From an uncultured Bacteroidales bacterium (GTDB taxonomy: Bacteria; Bacteroidota; Bacteroidia; Bacteroidales; Paludibacteraceae), in contig ONHW01000003.1 in assembly GCA_900317745.1 (NCBI GenBank), positions 1-64,000 of the forward strand: a stretch of DNA of 64,000 bases, in the 5' to 3' direction. The translations under genes and the position numbers were made by a program. The notes below the pieces were generated by a model. That model saw nothing but the letters and a program-made list of their open reading frames with translations. It ran no database searches and was not told the DNA's origin. Below are positions 6,639-14,090 of this stretch, piece after piece (position 1 is the stretch's first letter; every line of letters begins with the position of its first letter).

Positions 6639-8942
6639 ATGAAAAGCGAATTGATTATCGACGTACATCCCGATGAGATAGCCATCGCGCTCACTGAAGA
6701 CGACCGATTGCAAGAGATCCGTCGCGAAAAGCGCAATGTTGACACCTTTGCCGTGGGAAATATCTATTACGGCCGTGTCAAAAAGGTTATGCCGGCTCTG
6801 AATGCCGTGTTTGTGGATGTAGGTTATGAGAAAGAAGCTTTTCTACACTACTTGGATTTAGGTTCTAATTTTCTTACCTTACAGAAATTTATCACCCGAA
6901 CAGTGAGCGACCGCCGGCGTCTGCCATCGATGCGAAGTATTGAGAAGCAACCCGAGTGTGGCAAAGACGGACAAATAGGCGACTATCTGCATGTGGGTGA
7001 TACACTATTAGTACAAGTCACCAAGGAACCCATCAATACCAAAGGTCCGCGTCTGACTGCCGAGATCTCTCTCGCTGGACGCAACATGGTACTTATGCCA
7101 ATGGGCGACAAGGTGATGGTTAGCAACAAAATCCGCAGGGACAGCGAGCGTAACAGACTGCGCAAGCTGGTGCAGCAGGTGAGGCCGCAAGGATACGGAG
7201 TGATTGTCCGTACAGTGGCTGAAGGTGCACAACTCGAAGATCTGGACTCCGAACTCAATATCCTCGTGCGGAAATGGGAAGACGCATTGCGATTGCTGCA
7301 AACCAAGCAACCCGTAAGCCTCATTTGTGAGGAGATCGGACGAACCACAGGAATCATCCGCGACTTGTTCTCGCCCGAGTTCAATACCATTCAGGTCAAC
7401 GATCAGGGCGTGTACGATGAGGTTCGGGAATATGTCGAACTCATATCGCCCGAAAGCGCCAAGATCGTCAAACTCTATACCGGCGACCAGCCGATATTCG
7501 ACAAGTACGATATCACACGCCAGCTGAAGACCGGTCTCGGTCGCACAGTAGGTTTCAAGAATGGCGGATACCTGATCATCGACAAGACCGAGGCGCTGTT
7601 CTCGATTGATGTCAACAGCGGCTCTAAGAAAGTGTATGCCGACCAGGAGCAGAACGCCTTCCACTACAACATGCTGGCTGCAGAGGAGATTGTTCACCAG
7701 CTGCGCCTGCGGGATATAGGAGGTATAATCATTGTCGATTATATCGACATGGACTCCAAAGATCATCAGCAGCAACTCTACGAGTACATGCGCAAACTGA
7801 TGTCACACGACAGAGCGCGGCATAACATCTTACCGCTCAGCAAGTTCGGACTGATGCAGATCACTCGTCAGCGCGTTCGACCGGCTGTGGAGATGGACGT
7901 AACCGAAGTATGCCCGACATGTCACGGTAAGGGACGTATCCAGAGCTCAATCAATTTTGCCGAGCAACTGGAGCAGGAGATCGACCTGATGTTCCGCCAG
8001 TATGGTAAAGGATTACGCCTGCATGTGCACCCGTACGTCTATGCGTACGCAACGCGAGGACTGCTGAGTCTCAAGCTGCGTTGGTGGTGGCACTACGGTA
8101 TAACGTTGCAGCAGAACCAGGGACTCGGTATGATGGAGTATCATTTCCACAATGCCAATGGGCAGGAAGTGAGTCGTCCGGAAGTGGAATCGAACGGTGA
8201 GGACAAGATCGAGCGTGCCTTGCGCGCTGATGCTAATCCGCAACCGCAACCACAGCAGCCCAAGCAGCAACCCAAGCAACAAAAGGCGCAGAAACAACAA
8301 AAGAACCAACAGCAGCCGCAACAGCAGCAACCCAAGGCTCAACAACCGCAACAACAGCAACAACCCAAGGCACAACAACAGCCGCAGCCGCAACAGCAGC
8401 CTAAAGCTGAACAGCCGAAGGTAGAAAAGCCTAAAGCTGAACAGCCCCAGGTTGAGCAGCCTAAGGCAGAACAACCCAAGGTAGCACAACCCAAAGCAGA
8501 GCAGCCCAAGCCCGAGCAGCAACAGCCCCAGGCTGAGGCCAAGCCCAAAGCTAAGCGGCCCGCACGCAAAAAAGCTGCCAAACCTGCACAGGAAGTTGCA
8601 GAACCCGTTGCCGAGCAGCCGAAGGTAGAACAACCGAAAGTTGAACAGCCCAAGGCAGAACAACCGAAAGTTGAACAGCCCAAACCTGAGCAACCGAAGG
8701 CTGAAGAAGCCAAACCAAAGGCTAAACGCACAACGCGTAAGAAAGCTGCCAAGCCTGCTGCAGAACAACCCGAGGAACAAAAAGCCGAACAGGTTGTGAA
8801 AACCGAACAGCCCAAGGCAAAGGCTGCCAAACAAACGCAAAAGCCTGCCGAGCCAAGTGCCGACAAGCCGAAAAAAACACGTCAGCCGCGTAAGAAAAAA
8901 ACTGACGCACAACAAGGTGCAGAAAATGCCCAAATCCAATAA
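6639..8942 (+). CDS. rng: Ribonuclease E/G family endoribonuclease with long low-complexity tail
   Basis: This 767-residue protein belongs to the Rne/Rng family, which cleaves single-stranded AU-rich RNA during rRNA maturation and mRNA decay. The N-terminal half carries the S1-like domain (GNIYYGRVKKVMPALNAVFV), the catalytic acidic motif GGYLIIDKTEALFSIDVNSG and IIIVDYIDMD, and the zinc-link CPTCHGKG near residue 424. From about residue 533 to the end there is a tail of Q/P runs followed by repeated PKAEQPKVEQPK-like units and basic RKKAAKP blocks. Such tails act as disordered scaffolds or RNA-binding arms in RNase E, but this one is lineage-specific. A rho-independent terminator follows directly. 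Confidence 0.92.
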   Translation: MKSELIIDVHPDEIAIALTEDDRLQEIRREKRNVDTFAVGNIYYGRVKKVMPALNAVFVDVGYEKEAFLHYLDLGSNFLTLQKFITRTVSDRRRLPSMRSIEKQPECGKDGQIGDYLHVGDTLLVQVTKEPINTKGPRLTAEISLAGRNMVLMPMGDKVMVSNKIRRDSERNRLRKLVQQVRPQGYGVIVRTVAEGAQLEDLDSELNILVRKWEDALRLLQTKQPVSLICEEIGRTTGIIRDLFSPEFNTIQVNDQGVYDEVREYVELISPESAKIVKLYTGDQPIFDKYDITRQLKTGLGRTVGFKNGGYLIIDKTEALFSIDVNSGSKKVYADQEQNAFHYNMLAAEEIVHQLRLRDIGGIIIVDYIDMDSKDHQQQLYEYMRKLMSHDRARHNILPLSKFGLMQITRQRVRPAVEMDVTEVCPTCHGKGRIQSSINFAEQLEQEIDLMFRQYGKGLRLHVHPYVYAYATRGLLSLKLRWWWHYGITLQQNQGLGMMEYHFHNANGQEVSRPEVESNGEDKIERALRADANPQPQPQQPKQQPKQQKAQKQQKNQQQPQQQQPKAQQPQQQQQPKAQQQPQPQQQPKAEQPKVEKPKAEQPQVEQPKAEQPKVAQPKAEQPKPEQQQPQAEAKPKAKRPARKKAAKPAQEVAEPVAEQPKVEQPKVEQPKAEQPKVEQPKPEQPKAEEAKPKAKRTTRKKAAKPAAEQPEEQKAEQVVKTEQPKAKAAKQTQKPAEPSADKPKKTRQPRKKKTDAQQGAENAQIQ
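8236..8925 (+). repeat. Coding repeats in the RNase E/G tail
   Basis: Units of roughly 15-24 nt encode Q/P runs and then PKAEQPKVEQPK, interrupted three times by KAKRxxRKKAAKPA basic segments. The repetition explains the long leucine- or cysteine-rich open frames on the opposite strand, which are shadows. Confidence 0.85.
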
Positions 8943-8953
8943 GTAGAAAAGCG

Positions 8954-8987
8954 AAAAAAGCTGTCACACCATGTGGCAGCTTTTTTT
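8954..8987 (+). terminator. Rho-independent terminator after RNase E/G
   Basis: AAGCTGTCACA, loop CCA, TGTGGCAGCTT form an 11-bp stem with one G-T pair. An A-run precedes it and seven T follow. Confidence 0.9.
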
Positions 8988-9072
8988 GTGTTTTCGTGCA
9001 CCATAATCGGTCCATTCTCGGTCCGTTTTCGAGCCAAAGTCGGGAGAAAGTAAAACTTTTTTGCAAGTTTTC

Positions 9073-9103
9073 TTGTATATTTCAAAAAAATGTTGTATCT
9101 TTG
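9073..9103 (+). promoter_or_regulatory. Promoter of the msrC operon
   Basis: TTG at 9073-9075, 20 nt, then TATCTTTG at 9096-9103. The element reads TTGTATATTTC after the -33 position, matching the extended form seen at most promoters in this window. Confidence 0.75.
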
Positions 9104-9131
9104 TACCGGTTTTGTATAAGTTAGCAATCCG

Positions 9132-9614
9132 ATGAGCAAATCCGAGACATATCAGCTCCTGTTGCCGCAGATTGAATCGCTGGTTGCGGGCGAGCATGAC
9201 ATGATTGCCAAGATGGCAAACGTGGCTGCTGTGCTGCACGAGGCGTTCGGCTTCTGGTGGACGGGGTTTTACAGGGTGGAGCACGATCCGTCTCAAGCAG
9301 ACGCACAAGCCGTGTTGGTGCTCGGACCGTTTCAGGGTCCCATAGCCTGCACGCGTATTCCCTACGGGCGAGGCGTGTGCGGCACGGCGTGGCAGCAGGC
9401 TAAAACGATGGTTGTGCCCAACGTGCACGAGTTTCCTGGACATATAGCCTGCTCGTCGGCTTCGAACAGCGAGATCGTTGTGCCGGTTATGCAGGCAGGC
9501 TCTGTTGTGGCGGTGCTGGATATCGACAGCCGCGACTTCGCCGCGTTCGACCAGACAGACGCCCTCTACCTCGAGCAAATAGCACGAGCCCTGACGGCTG
9601 ACAAAACCCAATAA
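9132..9614 (+). CDS. msrC: Free methionine-(R)-sulfoxide reductase, GAF domain
   Basis: The 160-residue protein is a single GAF domain. It has three cysteines at positions 73, 83 and 107 (PIACTR, GVCGTAW, HIACSS), whose 10 and 24 residue spacing equals that of the E. coli fRMsr cysteines 84, 94 and 118. The enzyme reduces free methionine-R-sulfoxide using a disulfide cascade and thioredoxin. It is first in a likely operon with the HAD phosphatase and YbaK-type genes. A short quasi-repeat separates it from the next gene. Confidence 0.9.
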   Translation: MSKSETYQLLLPQIESLVAGEHDMIAKMANVAAVLHEAFGFWWTGFYRVEHDPSQADAQAVLVLGPFQGPIACTRIPYGRGVCGTAWQQAKTMVVPNVHEFPGHIACSSASNSEIVVPVMQAGSVVAVLDIDSRDFAAFDQTDALYLEQIARALTADKTQ

Positions 9615-9645
9615 GATAAATAGTAAATAGTAAATCGTAAATCCC
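9615..9645 (+). repeat. Quasi-repeat between msrC and the HAD gene
   Basis: The 31-nt spacer is made of imperfect AATAGTA / AAATCGTA units (AAATAGTAAATAGTAAATCG). It belongs to the dispersed quasi-repeat class described in the findings. Confidence 0.6.
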
Positions 9646-10362
9646 ATGGTTATAATCTTTGATCTCGACGGAACGTTGCTCAACACGATTGATGATCTGG
9701 GCTATGCGTGCAACCATGCGCTGCAACTTGCCGGCTATCCCGTGCATCCGATTGAGGCGTATCCGGCTATGGTCGGCAATGGTATCAACAACCTGATCCG
9801 TCGTGCCTTGCCGGAAGCCGTGCGAACGGAAGAAACGATTCTGCATGTGCGCGAATTCTTCGTGCCCTATTACGATGAGCATAATTGCGATTTCACACGT
9901 CCTTACGCAGGAATACCCGAACTGCTGGCAACGCTCAAGGCGCAGGGACACCTGTTAGCCGTCGCCAGCAACAAGTATCAGGCAGCTACCGAGAAGATTG
10001 TCAACCACTTCTTCCCCGGCATATTTGATGTGATCTTCGGCGAACGAGAGGGCGTGAACCGCAAACCCGACCCGCAGATCGTCTATGATATCTTGAATAC
10101 TCTCAACCCTCCATACGGCGAAGCAGATCGTTCGACCGTAGGGAGAAAAGAACTCTCAACTCTCAACGACTCTCAACCCTCAACTCTCAACTCTCAACTA
10201 ATCTACCTCGGCGACAGCCTCGTTGACCGAGACACCGCACGCAATGCCGGTTTGCCTTTCGTCGCCTGTTCGTGGGGATTTGTGCCGCGTGAGACGCTCG
10301 TGGCGGAAGGAGTAGAACATATTATTGACCAACCCGTTGATTTGCTGAATTATGTCCACTGA
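9646..10362 (+). CDS. HAD-family hydrolase, phosphoglycolate phosphatase-like
   Basis: The 238-residue protein has the HAD motifs: IIFDLDGTLLNT with nucleophile and acid Asp near the N-terminus, the Ser/Thr of motif II in LLAVASNK, the Lys of motif III in NRKPDPQIVYDIL, and IYLGDSLVDRDTARNAG as motif IV. It most resembles Gph-type phosphoglycolate phosphatases; the substrate is unproven. Between motifs III and IV an in-frame insert of about 33 residues (LNPPYGEADRSTVGRKEL, then STLNDSQPSTLNSQ) is encoded by CTCTCAACTCTCAAC-type quasi-repeats at 10100-10199. It overlaps the next gene by 11 nt. Confidence 0.88.
   Translation: MVIIFDLDGTLLNTIDDLGYACNHALQLAGYPVHPIEAYPAMVGNGINNLIRRALPEAVRTEETILHVREFFVPYYDEHNCDFTRPYAGIPELLATLKAQGHLLAVASNKYQAATEKIVNHFFPGIFDVIFGEREGVNRKPDPQIVYDILNTLNPPYGEADRSTVGRKELSTLNDSQPSTLNSQLIYLGDSLVDRDTARNAGLPFVACSWGFVPRETLVAEGVEHIIDQPVDLLNYVH
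10100..10199 (+). repeat. Hairpin plus quasi-repeat insert inside the HAD gene
   Basis: CTCCATACGG and CCGTAGGGAG can pair around a short loop. They are followed by five to six ACTCTCAAC units. The insert keeps the frame and separates conserved HAD motifs III and IV, so its novelty relative to the family is clear. Confidence 0.65.
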
Positions 10363-10897
10363 TTACGAAATCATCTCTCCGCGCCAGCAGAAAGTGCTGG
10401 AATACTTGCTGGAGCACCATATTCCCTTCACCACCTACAACCACCCCGAGGGCAAAACCATCGAGGAAGCCAAACGTTGGTGGCACGCTGACGGTAGCGT
10501 TCATTGCAAGAACATCTTCATGCGCAACCACAAGGGCGACCAGCATTACCTCATTTGCTTCCCGTGCGATGATGATCTGGCTATTCACGACATCGAACAT
10601 TGGCTGAAAGAGGTGCTCGTCTCGCAGGGCAAAAAAGCACCGGGCAAACTCTCCTTCGCCTCGCCCGAACGAATGTTGCGATACCTGGGGCTGGAGCCCG
10701 GCAGTGTCAGTCCTTTCGGGCTGATCAACGACACCGAACACCATGTTATCCTCTTTCTCGATAGCCGGCTCAAAGATGCGCAGACGCTGAGTTTTCACCC
10801 TAACGACTGCCGCGGCACGGTAGTTATCACCCAGCAGGCTTTTCAGCAGTATCTCTCTTCCGTCGGCAACACGGTCGAATATATTCAAACGGTCTGA
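10352..10897 (+). CDS. YbaK/ProX-type aminoacyl-tRNA editing protein
   Basis: The 181-residue protein matches the YbaK/EbsC/PrdX deacylase family, which in trans hydrolyses mischarged tRNA such as Ala-tRNA(Pro). Typical segments are HIPFTTYNHPEGKTIEEAK near the N-terminus, CKNIFMRNHKGDQHYLICF with the conserved substrate-pocket Lys, and LGLEPGSVSPFGLIND. Exact specificity cannot be read from sequence. It overlaps the HAD gene by 11 nt, implying translational coupling. Confidence 0.88.
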   Translation: MSTDYEIISPRQQKVLEYLLEHHIPFTTYNHPEGKTIEEAKRWWHADGSVHCKNIFMRNHKGDQHYLICFPCDDDLAIHDIEHWLKEVLVSQGKKAPGKLSFASPERMLRYLGLEPGSVSPFGLINDTEHHVILFLDSRLKDAQTLSFHPNDCRGTVVITQQAFQQYLSSVGNTVEYIQTV

Positions 10898-10934
10898 AAC
10901 ACTTGTAATCAATCAATTATAATTTACTTCAACA

Positions 10935-11408
10935 ATGGAAATCTTCTTACTCATACTTGCCTTTCTATGTATGCTCATCGGCATTATCGGCTGCATTGTT
11001 CCCGGTTTGCCGGGTACACCTGTCGCCTATGCCGGATTGTGGATTGCGCAGGCGACCGACCGTGTCGATTTCTCCTGGCAACTGTTGCTTATTTGGGCTG
11101 TTGTCACGATTGTTGTCTCTGTGCTTGATTATGTCGTCCCGGCGTGGGGCACCAAGCGTTTCGGTGGCACCAAATGGGGCGTCTGGGGCAGCACTATAGG
11201 CGTGTTTGTCGGACTGTTCTTCGGTGCGGCTGGAGTGATCATCGCACCTTTGGTTGGTGCTGTTATCGGCGAACTGCTTGGCGGCAAAGAGGTGCAACAG
11301 GCACTCAAAGCCGGGTGGGGAAGTTTCATCGGTCTGCTCTGCGGCACGCTGCTCAAACTCATCTGCTGCGGACTTATGACATCTGCACTCATCCAGGCCG
11401 TTTGGTGA
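10935..11408 (+). CDS. DUF456 family membrane protein
   Basis: The 157-residue protein is hydrophobic throughout, with about four to five membrane segments (residues 3-23, 45-68, 85-120 and 125-150). The glycine-rich GVWGSTIGVFVGLFFGAAGV motif is typical of DUF456. Function is unknown. It starts 37 nt after the YbaK-type gene and probably belongs to the same operon. Confidence 0.85.
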   Translation: MEIFLLILAFLCMLIGIIGCIVPGLPGTPVAYAGLWIAQATDRVDFSWQLLLIWAVVTIVVSVLDYVVPAWGTKRFGGTKWGVWGSTIGVFVGLFFGAAGVIIAPLVGAVIGELLGGKEVQQALKAGWGSFIGLLCGTLLKLICCGLMTSALIQAVW

Positions 11409-11494
11409 CGGCTGAGGCTCTGTGCTGAAATAGTATACACGGTTTACCGTAATTATTTATCAACTGCTCCTTTGGAGTACAAAACATTTACAAC

Positions 11495-12037
11495 ATGAAA
11501 GATTTAAATGGAACAAAGACTGAGCAAAACCTCCTGGAGGCGTTTGCCGGTGAGTCAATGGCTCGCAACAAGTACACTTTCTTCGCTTCCAAGGCAAAGA
11601 AAGACGGTTATGTACAGATTAGCAAGATCTTCGAAGAGACGGCTGCCAACGAAAAAGAACACGCCGAACTCTGGTACAAATATCTCAACGGTGGCAAGAT
11701 CAGCGACACCACCGCCAACCTGCTGGCTGCTGCCGAAGGCGAAAATGCCGAGTGGACCGACATGTACGCCCGCATGGCTGCTGAGGCACGTGCAGAGGGC
11801 TTTGACGAGATTGCCGAGAAGTTCGAGCAGGTCGGTGCTATCGAGAAGCACCACGAGGAGCGCTATCGCAAACTCCTGAAGAACATTGAGGATAAGGTTG
11901 TTTTCTCGCGTGAAGGCGACTGTATCTGGCAGTGTTCCAACTGCGGACATATCGTTGTCGGCAAGTCGGCTCCCGACGAGTGTCCCGTTTGCCACCACGC
12001 CCAGGCTTACTTCCAGCTTTTGGCGGAAAACTATTAA
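11495..12037 (+). CDS. rbr: Rubrerythrin
   Basis: The 180-residue protein combines a ferritin-like diiron domain with a C-terminal rubredoxin domain. Diiron ligands are seen in [27 protein letters not shown] and [15 protein letters not shown]. The rubredoxin iron site is CSNCGH...CPVCHH. Rubrerythrin reduces hydrogen peroxide in anaerobes, and it is followed by a stand-alone rubredoxin that probably donates electrons. Together with the nearby superoxide dismutase and MsrC this gives an oxidative-stress set. Confidence 0.96.
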   Translation: MKDLNGTKTEQNLLEAFAGESMARNKYTFFASKAKKDGYVQISKIFEETAANEKEHAELWYKYLNGGKISDTTANLLAAAEGENAEWTDMYARMAAEARAEGFDEIAEKFEQVGAIEKHHEERYRKLLKNIEDKVVFSREGDCIWQCSNCGHIVVGKSAPDECPVCHHAQAYFQLLAENY

Positions 12038-12048
12038 ATTTGCACGGC

Positions 12049-12165
12049 TTTGCCGATCGTTCAAGCAAAGCGCGATAAGCATACGGATTTGCTGATCGTT
12101 CAAGCAAAGCACGATATGCAATATTAATTTTTAATTATTAATTTTTAATTTTGAAATAATAACCC
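12049..12165 (+). repeat. Direct repeat and AT quasi-repeat between rubrerythrin and rubredoxin
   Basis: GATCGTTCAAGCAAAGC occurs at 12055-12071 and 12094-12110. In the first copy GCTTTGC and GCAAAGC can also pair as a hairpin. A run of TTAATTTTTAATTA-type units follows at 12124-12155, matching the quasi-repeat class found elsewhere. Confidence 0.7.
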
Positions 12166-12182
12166 CCTAAATATTTATTAGT

Positions 12183-12341
12183 ATGGCAAAGTACATTTGT
12201 GATGTTTGCGGGTACGAGTATGATCCCGCAGTTGGCGATCCTGACAACGGTATCGCTCCCGGCACTTCATTCGAAGATCTTCCCGCTGATTGGGTTTGTC
12301 CTCTTTGCGGTGTAGGCAAAGACCAGTTCTCCGAAGCATAA
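12183..12341 (+). CDS. rd: Rubredoxin
   Basis: The 52-residue frame starting [18 protein letters not shown] is a canonical rubredoxin. Two CxxCG knuckles (CDVCG, CPLCG) bind one iron, and the acidic loop [17 protein letters not shown] is standard. It carries single electrons, most likely to the adjacent rubrerythrin. A perfect terminator hairpin follows. Confidence 0.96.
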   Translation: MAKYICDVCGYEYDPAVGDPDNGIAPGTSFEDLPADWVCPLCGVGKDQFSEA

Positions 12342-12347
12342 TTCCGA

Positions 12348-12386
12348 CAGATGACACACGCCAACCTGCGTGTGTCATCTGTTTCT
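12348..12386 (+). terminator. Terminator after rubredoxin
   Basis: CAGATGACACACG (12348-12360) and CGTGTGTCATCTG (12369-12381) are perfect complements around an 8-nt loop, followed by TTTCTT. Confidence 0.88.
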
Positions 12387-12389
12387 TGC

Positions 12390-12490
12390 CTTCCACCAGT
12401 TTTCCACCTGCCTTCCACCAGTTTCCCTCGTGGTTTCCTTCTGGTCCCAATATATGCTGAATATATGCCGAATATATGCTTCACCCAATA
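12390..12490. repeat. Intergenic quasi-repeats after rubredoxin
   Basis: Two successive sets are seen: CTTCCACCAGTTTTCCACCT units (12390-12425) and AATATATGC units (12450-12480). No gene is supported between 12390 and the ncRNA promoter. Confidence 0.6.
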
Positions 12491-12624
12491 TAGTCCTATC
12501 ATATCAATAATCAAATCGTGAGAATCCAGCCTTTTTTGAGTAGTAAGTTTTCCATTTGCATTCCCCAAAATCTCTCCATAGATACAAAAACTTTTTGATA
12601 TATGCAATTTTTTTCCCTATTTTC

Positions 12625-12655
12625 TTGCATATCTCAAAAAAAAGTTGTACCTTTG
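12625..12655 (+). promoter_or_regulatory. Promoter upstream of the structured RNA and gtr operon
   Basis: TTG at 12625-12627, 20 nt, TACCTTTG at 12648-12655, with the extended TTGCATATCTC element. A small hairpin GCGTT-TACT-AACGC plus T-run at 12717-12741 could end a short leader before the main RNA structure. Confidence 0.75.
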
Positions 12656-12744
12656 CACTCGCAAACTCACGTATGGATGTATGCGTACATACTCCGGGTG
12701 GGATTGCGTACATATAAAGGCGTTTACTAACGCTTGTTTTTGAT

Positions 12745-12953
12745 CATTTGAAACCTGAGAAACTTCAAATTGTTATCTTCGAAAACAAGGCAGTGGTAGA
12801 TGCCCATGGGTGTTTATACACTTGCACGTACTTTTTGGTGCGTGTGTGTTTATGTATATGCACAGCGTGGGTTTCTGCATTGCTTATTCGAGATAACGGG
12901 TATTCTCAGGACCTCAAATGACGGATAAGCAACAAAAGGAATCCGCGTTTTTT
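12745..12953 (+). ncRNA. Long rod-shaped structured RNA, 6S-like
   Basis: The segment folds on paper into one long imperfect hairpin. CATTTGA (12745-12751) pairs with TCAAATG (12914-12920), CCTGAGAA with TTCTCAGG, GTTATCT with AGATAAC, and TCGAA with TTCGA. Further short helices continue toward a terminal loop near 12832. The rod is about 176 nt. It is followed by CGGAT...ATCCG (12922-12945) and a T-run (12948-12953), which resembles a terminator. Size and shape fit 6S RNA, which binds RNA polymerase; Bacteroidales have a recognised 6S-like class. Identity is inferred from shape only. The alternative is an untranslated leader controlling the gtr genes. Confidence 0.5.
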
Positions 12954-12954
12954 G

Positions 12955-13368
12955 ATGGTTAAAGAACTCTATTTTCGATTTCGCAATCTCATCTTGTATG
13001 GGATTATCGGTGGTTTTTGTGCCGCCTTGGACTTTGGCGTATATACTACGCTGTGTTATTTTGATATTATGCCTTACCTTTGGGCGAATATCATCAGTAT
13101 TCATGTGGGCATCTTCATGTCCTTTATTCTCAACCGATCCTTCAACTTCAAGGTCAAAGATAAGACGACGCAACGTTTCTTGTCTTTCTATGCGGTGGGC
13201 TTAACCGGCTTGGGAATCAGCGAGTTAATGCTCTATCTGATGGTCACGCTTGGCGGTATGAATGAGCTTCTCTGCAAACTCATATCCATCGTTGTGGTCG
13301 CCCTGATACAATTCATTCTGAATAAGTATATCACCTTCAAAAGTGCTTACGAGCACCCCGATAAATAA
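12955..13368 (+). CDS. gtrA: GtrA family membrane protein
   Basis: The 137-residue protein has four hydrophobic helices (residues about 13-32, 37-57, 77-98 and 103-125) with the GtrA signatures GFCAALDFGVYT and FILNRSFNFK/FILNKYITFK. GtrA proteins are thought to flip polyprenyl-phosphate sugars across the membrane. The ATG at 12955 begins right after the T-run of the upstream RNA, so expression may depend on read-through. It is followed within 3 nt by a GtrB-like transferase. Confidence 0.9.
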   Translation: MVKELYFRFRNLILYGIIGGFCAALDFGVYTTLCYFDIMPYLWANIISIHVGIFMSFILNRSFNFKVKDKTTQRFLSFYAVGLTGLGISELMLYLMVTLGGMNELLCKLISIVVVALIQFILNKYITFKSAYEHPDK

Positions 13369-13370
13369 CC

Positions 13371-14090
13371 ATGAAAGAAATCATCTATTTTGTGCTTCCT
13401 GCCTATAATGAGGAGGCAAACATCGAAGAAGTAATCGCCCAGTGGCATCCTATCTGTGAGCAGATCAATGCTGAAGGTAATGAGGCTCATTTGGTCATCG
13501 CCAATGATGGAAGCAAGGACAATACTTTTGCAATCATGCAAGGTCTGCAATCCAAGTACCCGCTTCTCATTCCGCTTAATAAGGAGAACTCCGGTCACGG
13601 CTCAACGGTACTTTACCTCTACCACTATGCCATCAACAACAAAGCCGACTACATCTTTCAGACCGATAGTGACGGACAAACCCTTCCTGAAGAGTTCTGG
13701 CAGATGTGGAATAACCGCCACAATTACGATTTTCAAATAGGCACGCGTGGTGGCAGACAAGATGGCGCAAGTCGCGTCTTTGTTACTAAAACTCTCCGTT
13801 TTGTAGTTTGGCTCATGTTCCATGTGTGGGTTAAGGATGCCAATACACCTTTCCGCTTATTGAAAGTGGAGAAACTAAAGCCCATCTTGGATGTCATCCC
13901 ACAGGATTACAACTTAGCGAACGTAGCCGTTAGCGCGATTGCTGTACGTTGGCATTATAATATCGGATGGTATCCAATTACTTTCCGTCCTCGTCAAGGA
14001 GGTGTCAACTCCATCAACATGCGCCGTATCTTCAAAATCGGTATCAAAGCATTAACAGATTTCAGAACCATAAATAGAAATTTACGATGA
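13371..14090 (+). CDS. Family 2 glycosyltransferase, DPM1/GtrB-like
   Basis: The 239-residue GT-A enzyme starts IYFVLPAYNEEANIEEV and contains the nucleotide-sugar DxD-like motif FQTDSDGQT and the C-terminal FRPRQGGVNSIN patch. It lacks the two C-terminal membrane helices of some GtrB proteins. It probably charges undecaprenyl phosphate with a sugar for the GtrA flippase. It overlaps the next gene by four bases. Confidence 0.9.
   Translation: MKEIIYFVLPAYNEEANIEEVIAQWHPICEQINAEGNEAHLVIANDGSKDNTFAIMQGLQSKYPLLIPLNKENSGHGSTVLYLYHYAINNKADYIFQTDSDGQTLPEEFWQMWNNRHNYDFQIGTRGGRQDGASRVFVTKTLRFVVWLMFHVWVKDANTPFRLLKVEKLKPILDVIPQDYNLANVAVSAIAVRWHYNIGWYPITFRPRQGGVNSINMRRIFKIGIKALTDFRTINRNLR

Noticed and set aside
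8013-8939. Minus-strand frames rich in Leu, Phe or Cys over the RNase E/G tail
   Set aside because: They mirror the repetitive Q/P/K/A codons of the real gene and have no start signals.
12055-12110. tRNA gene between rubrerythrin and rubredoxin
   Set aside because: The short stems come from a direct repeat. There is no cloverleaf, T-loop or CCA-like end. I saw no convincing tRNA or rRNA gene anywhere in the window.
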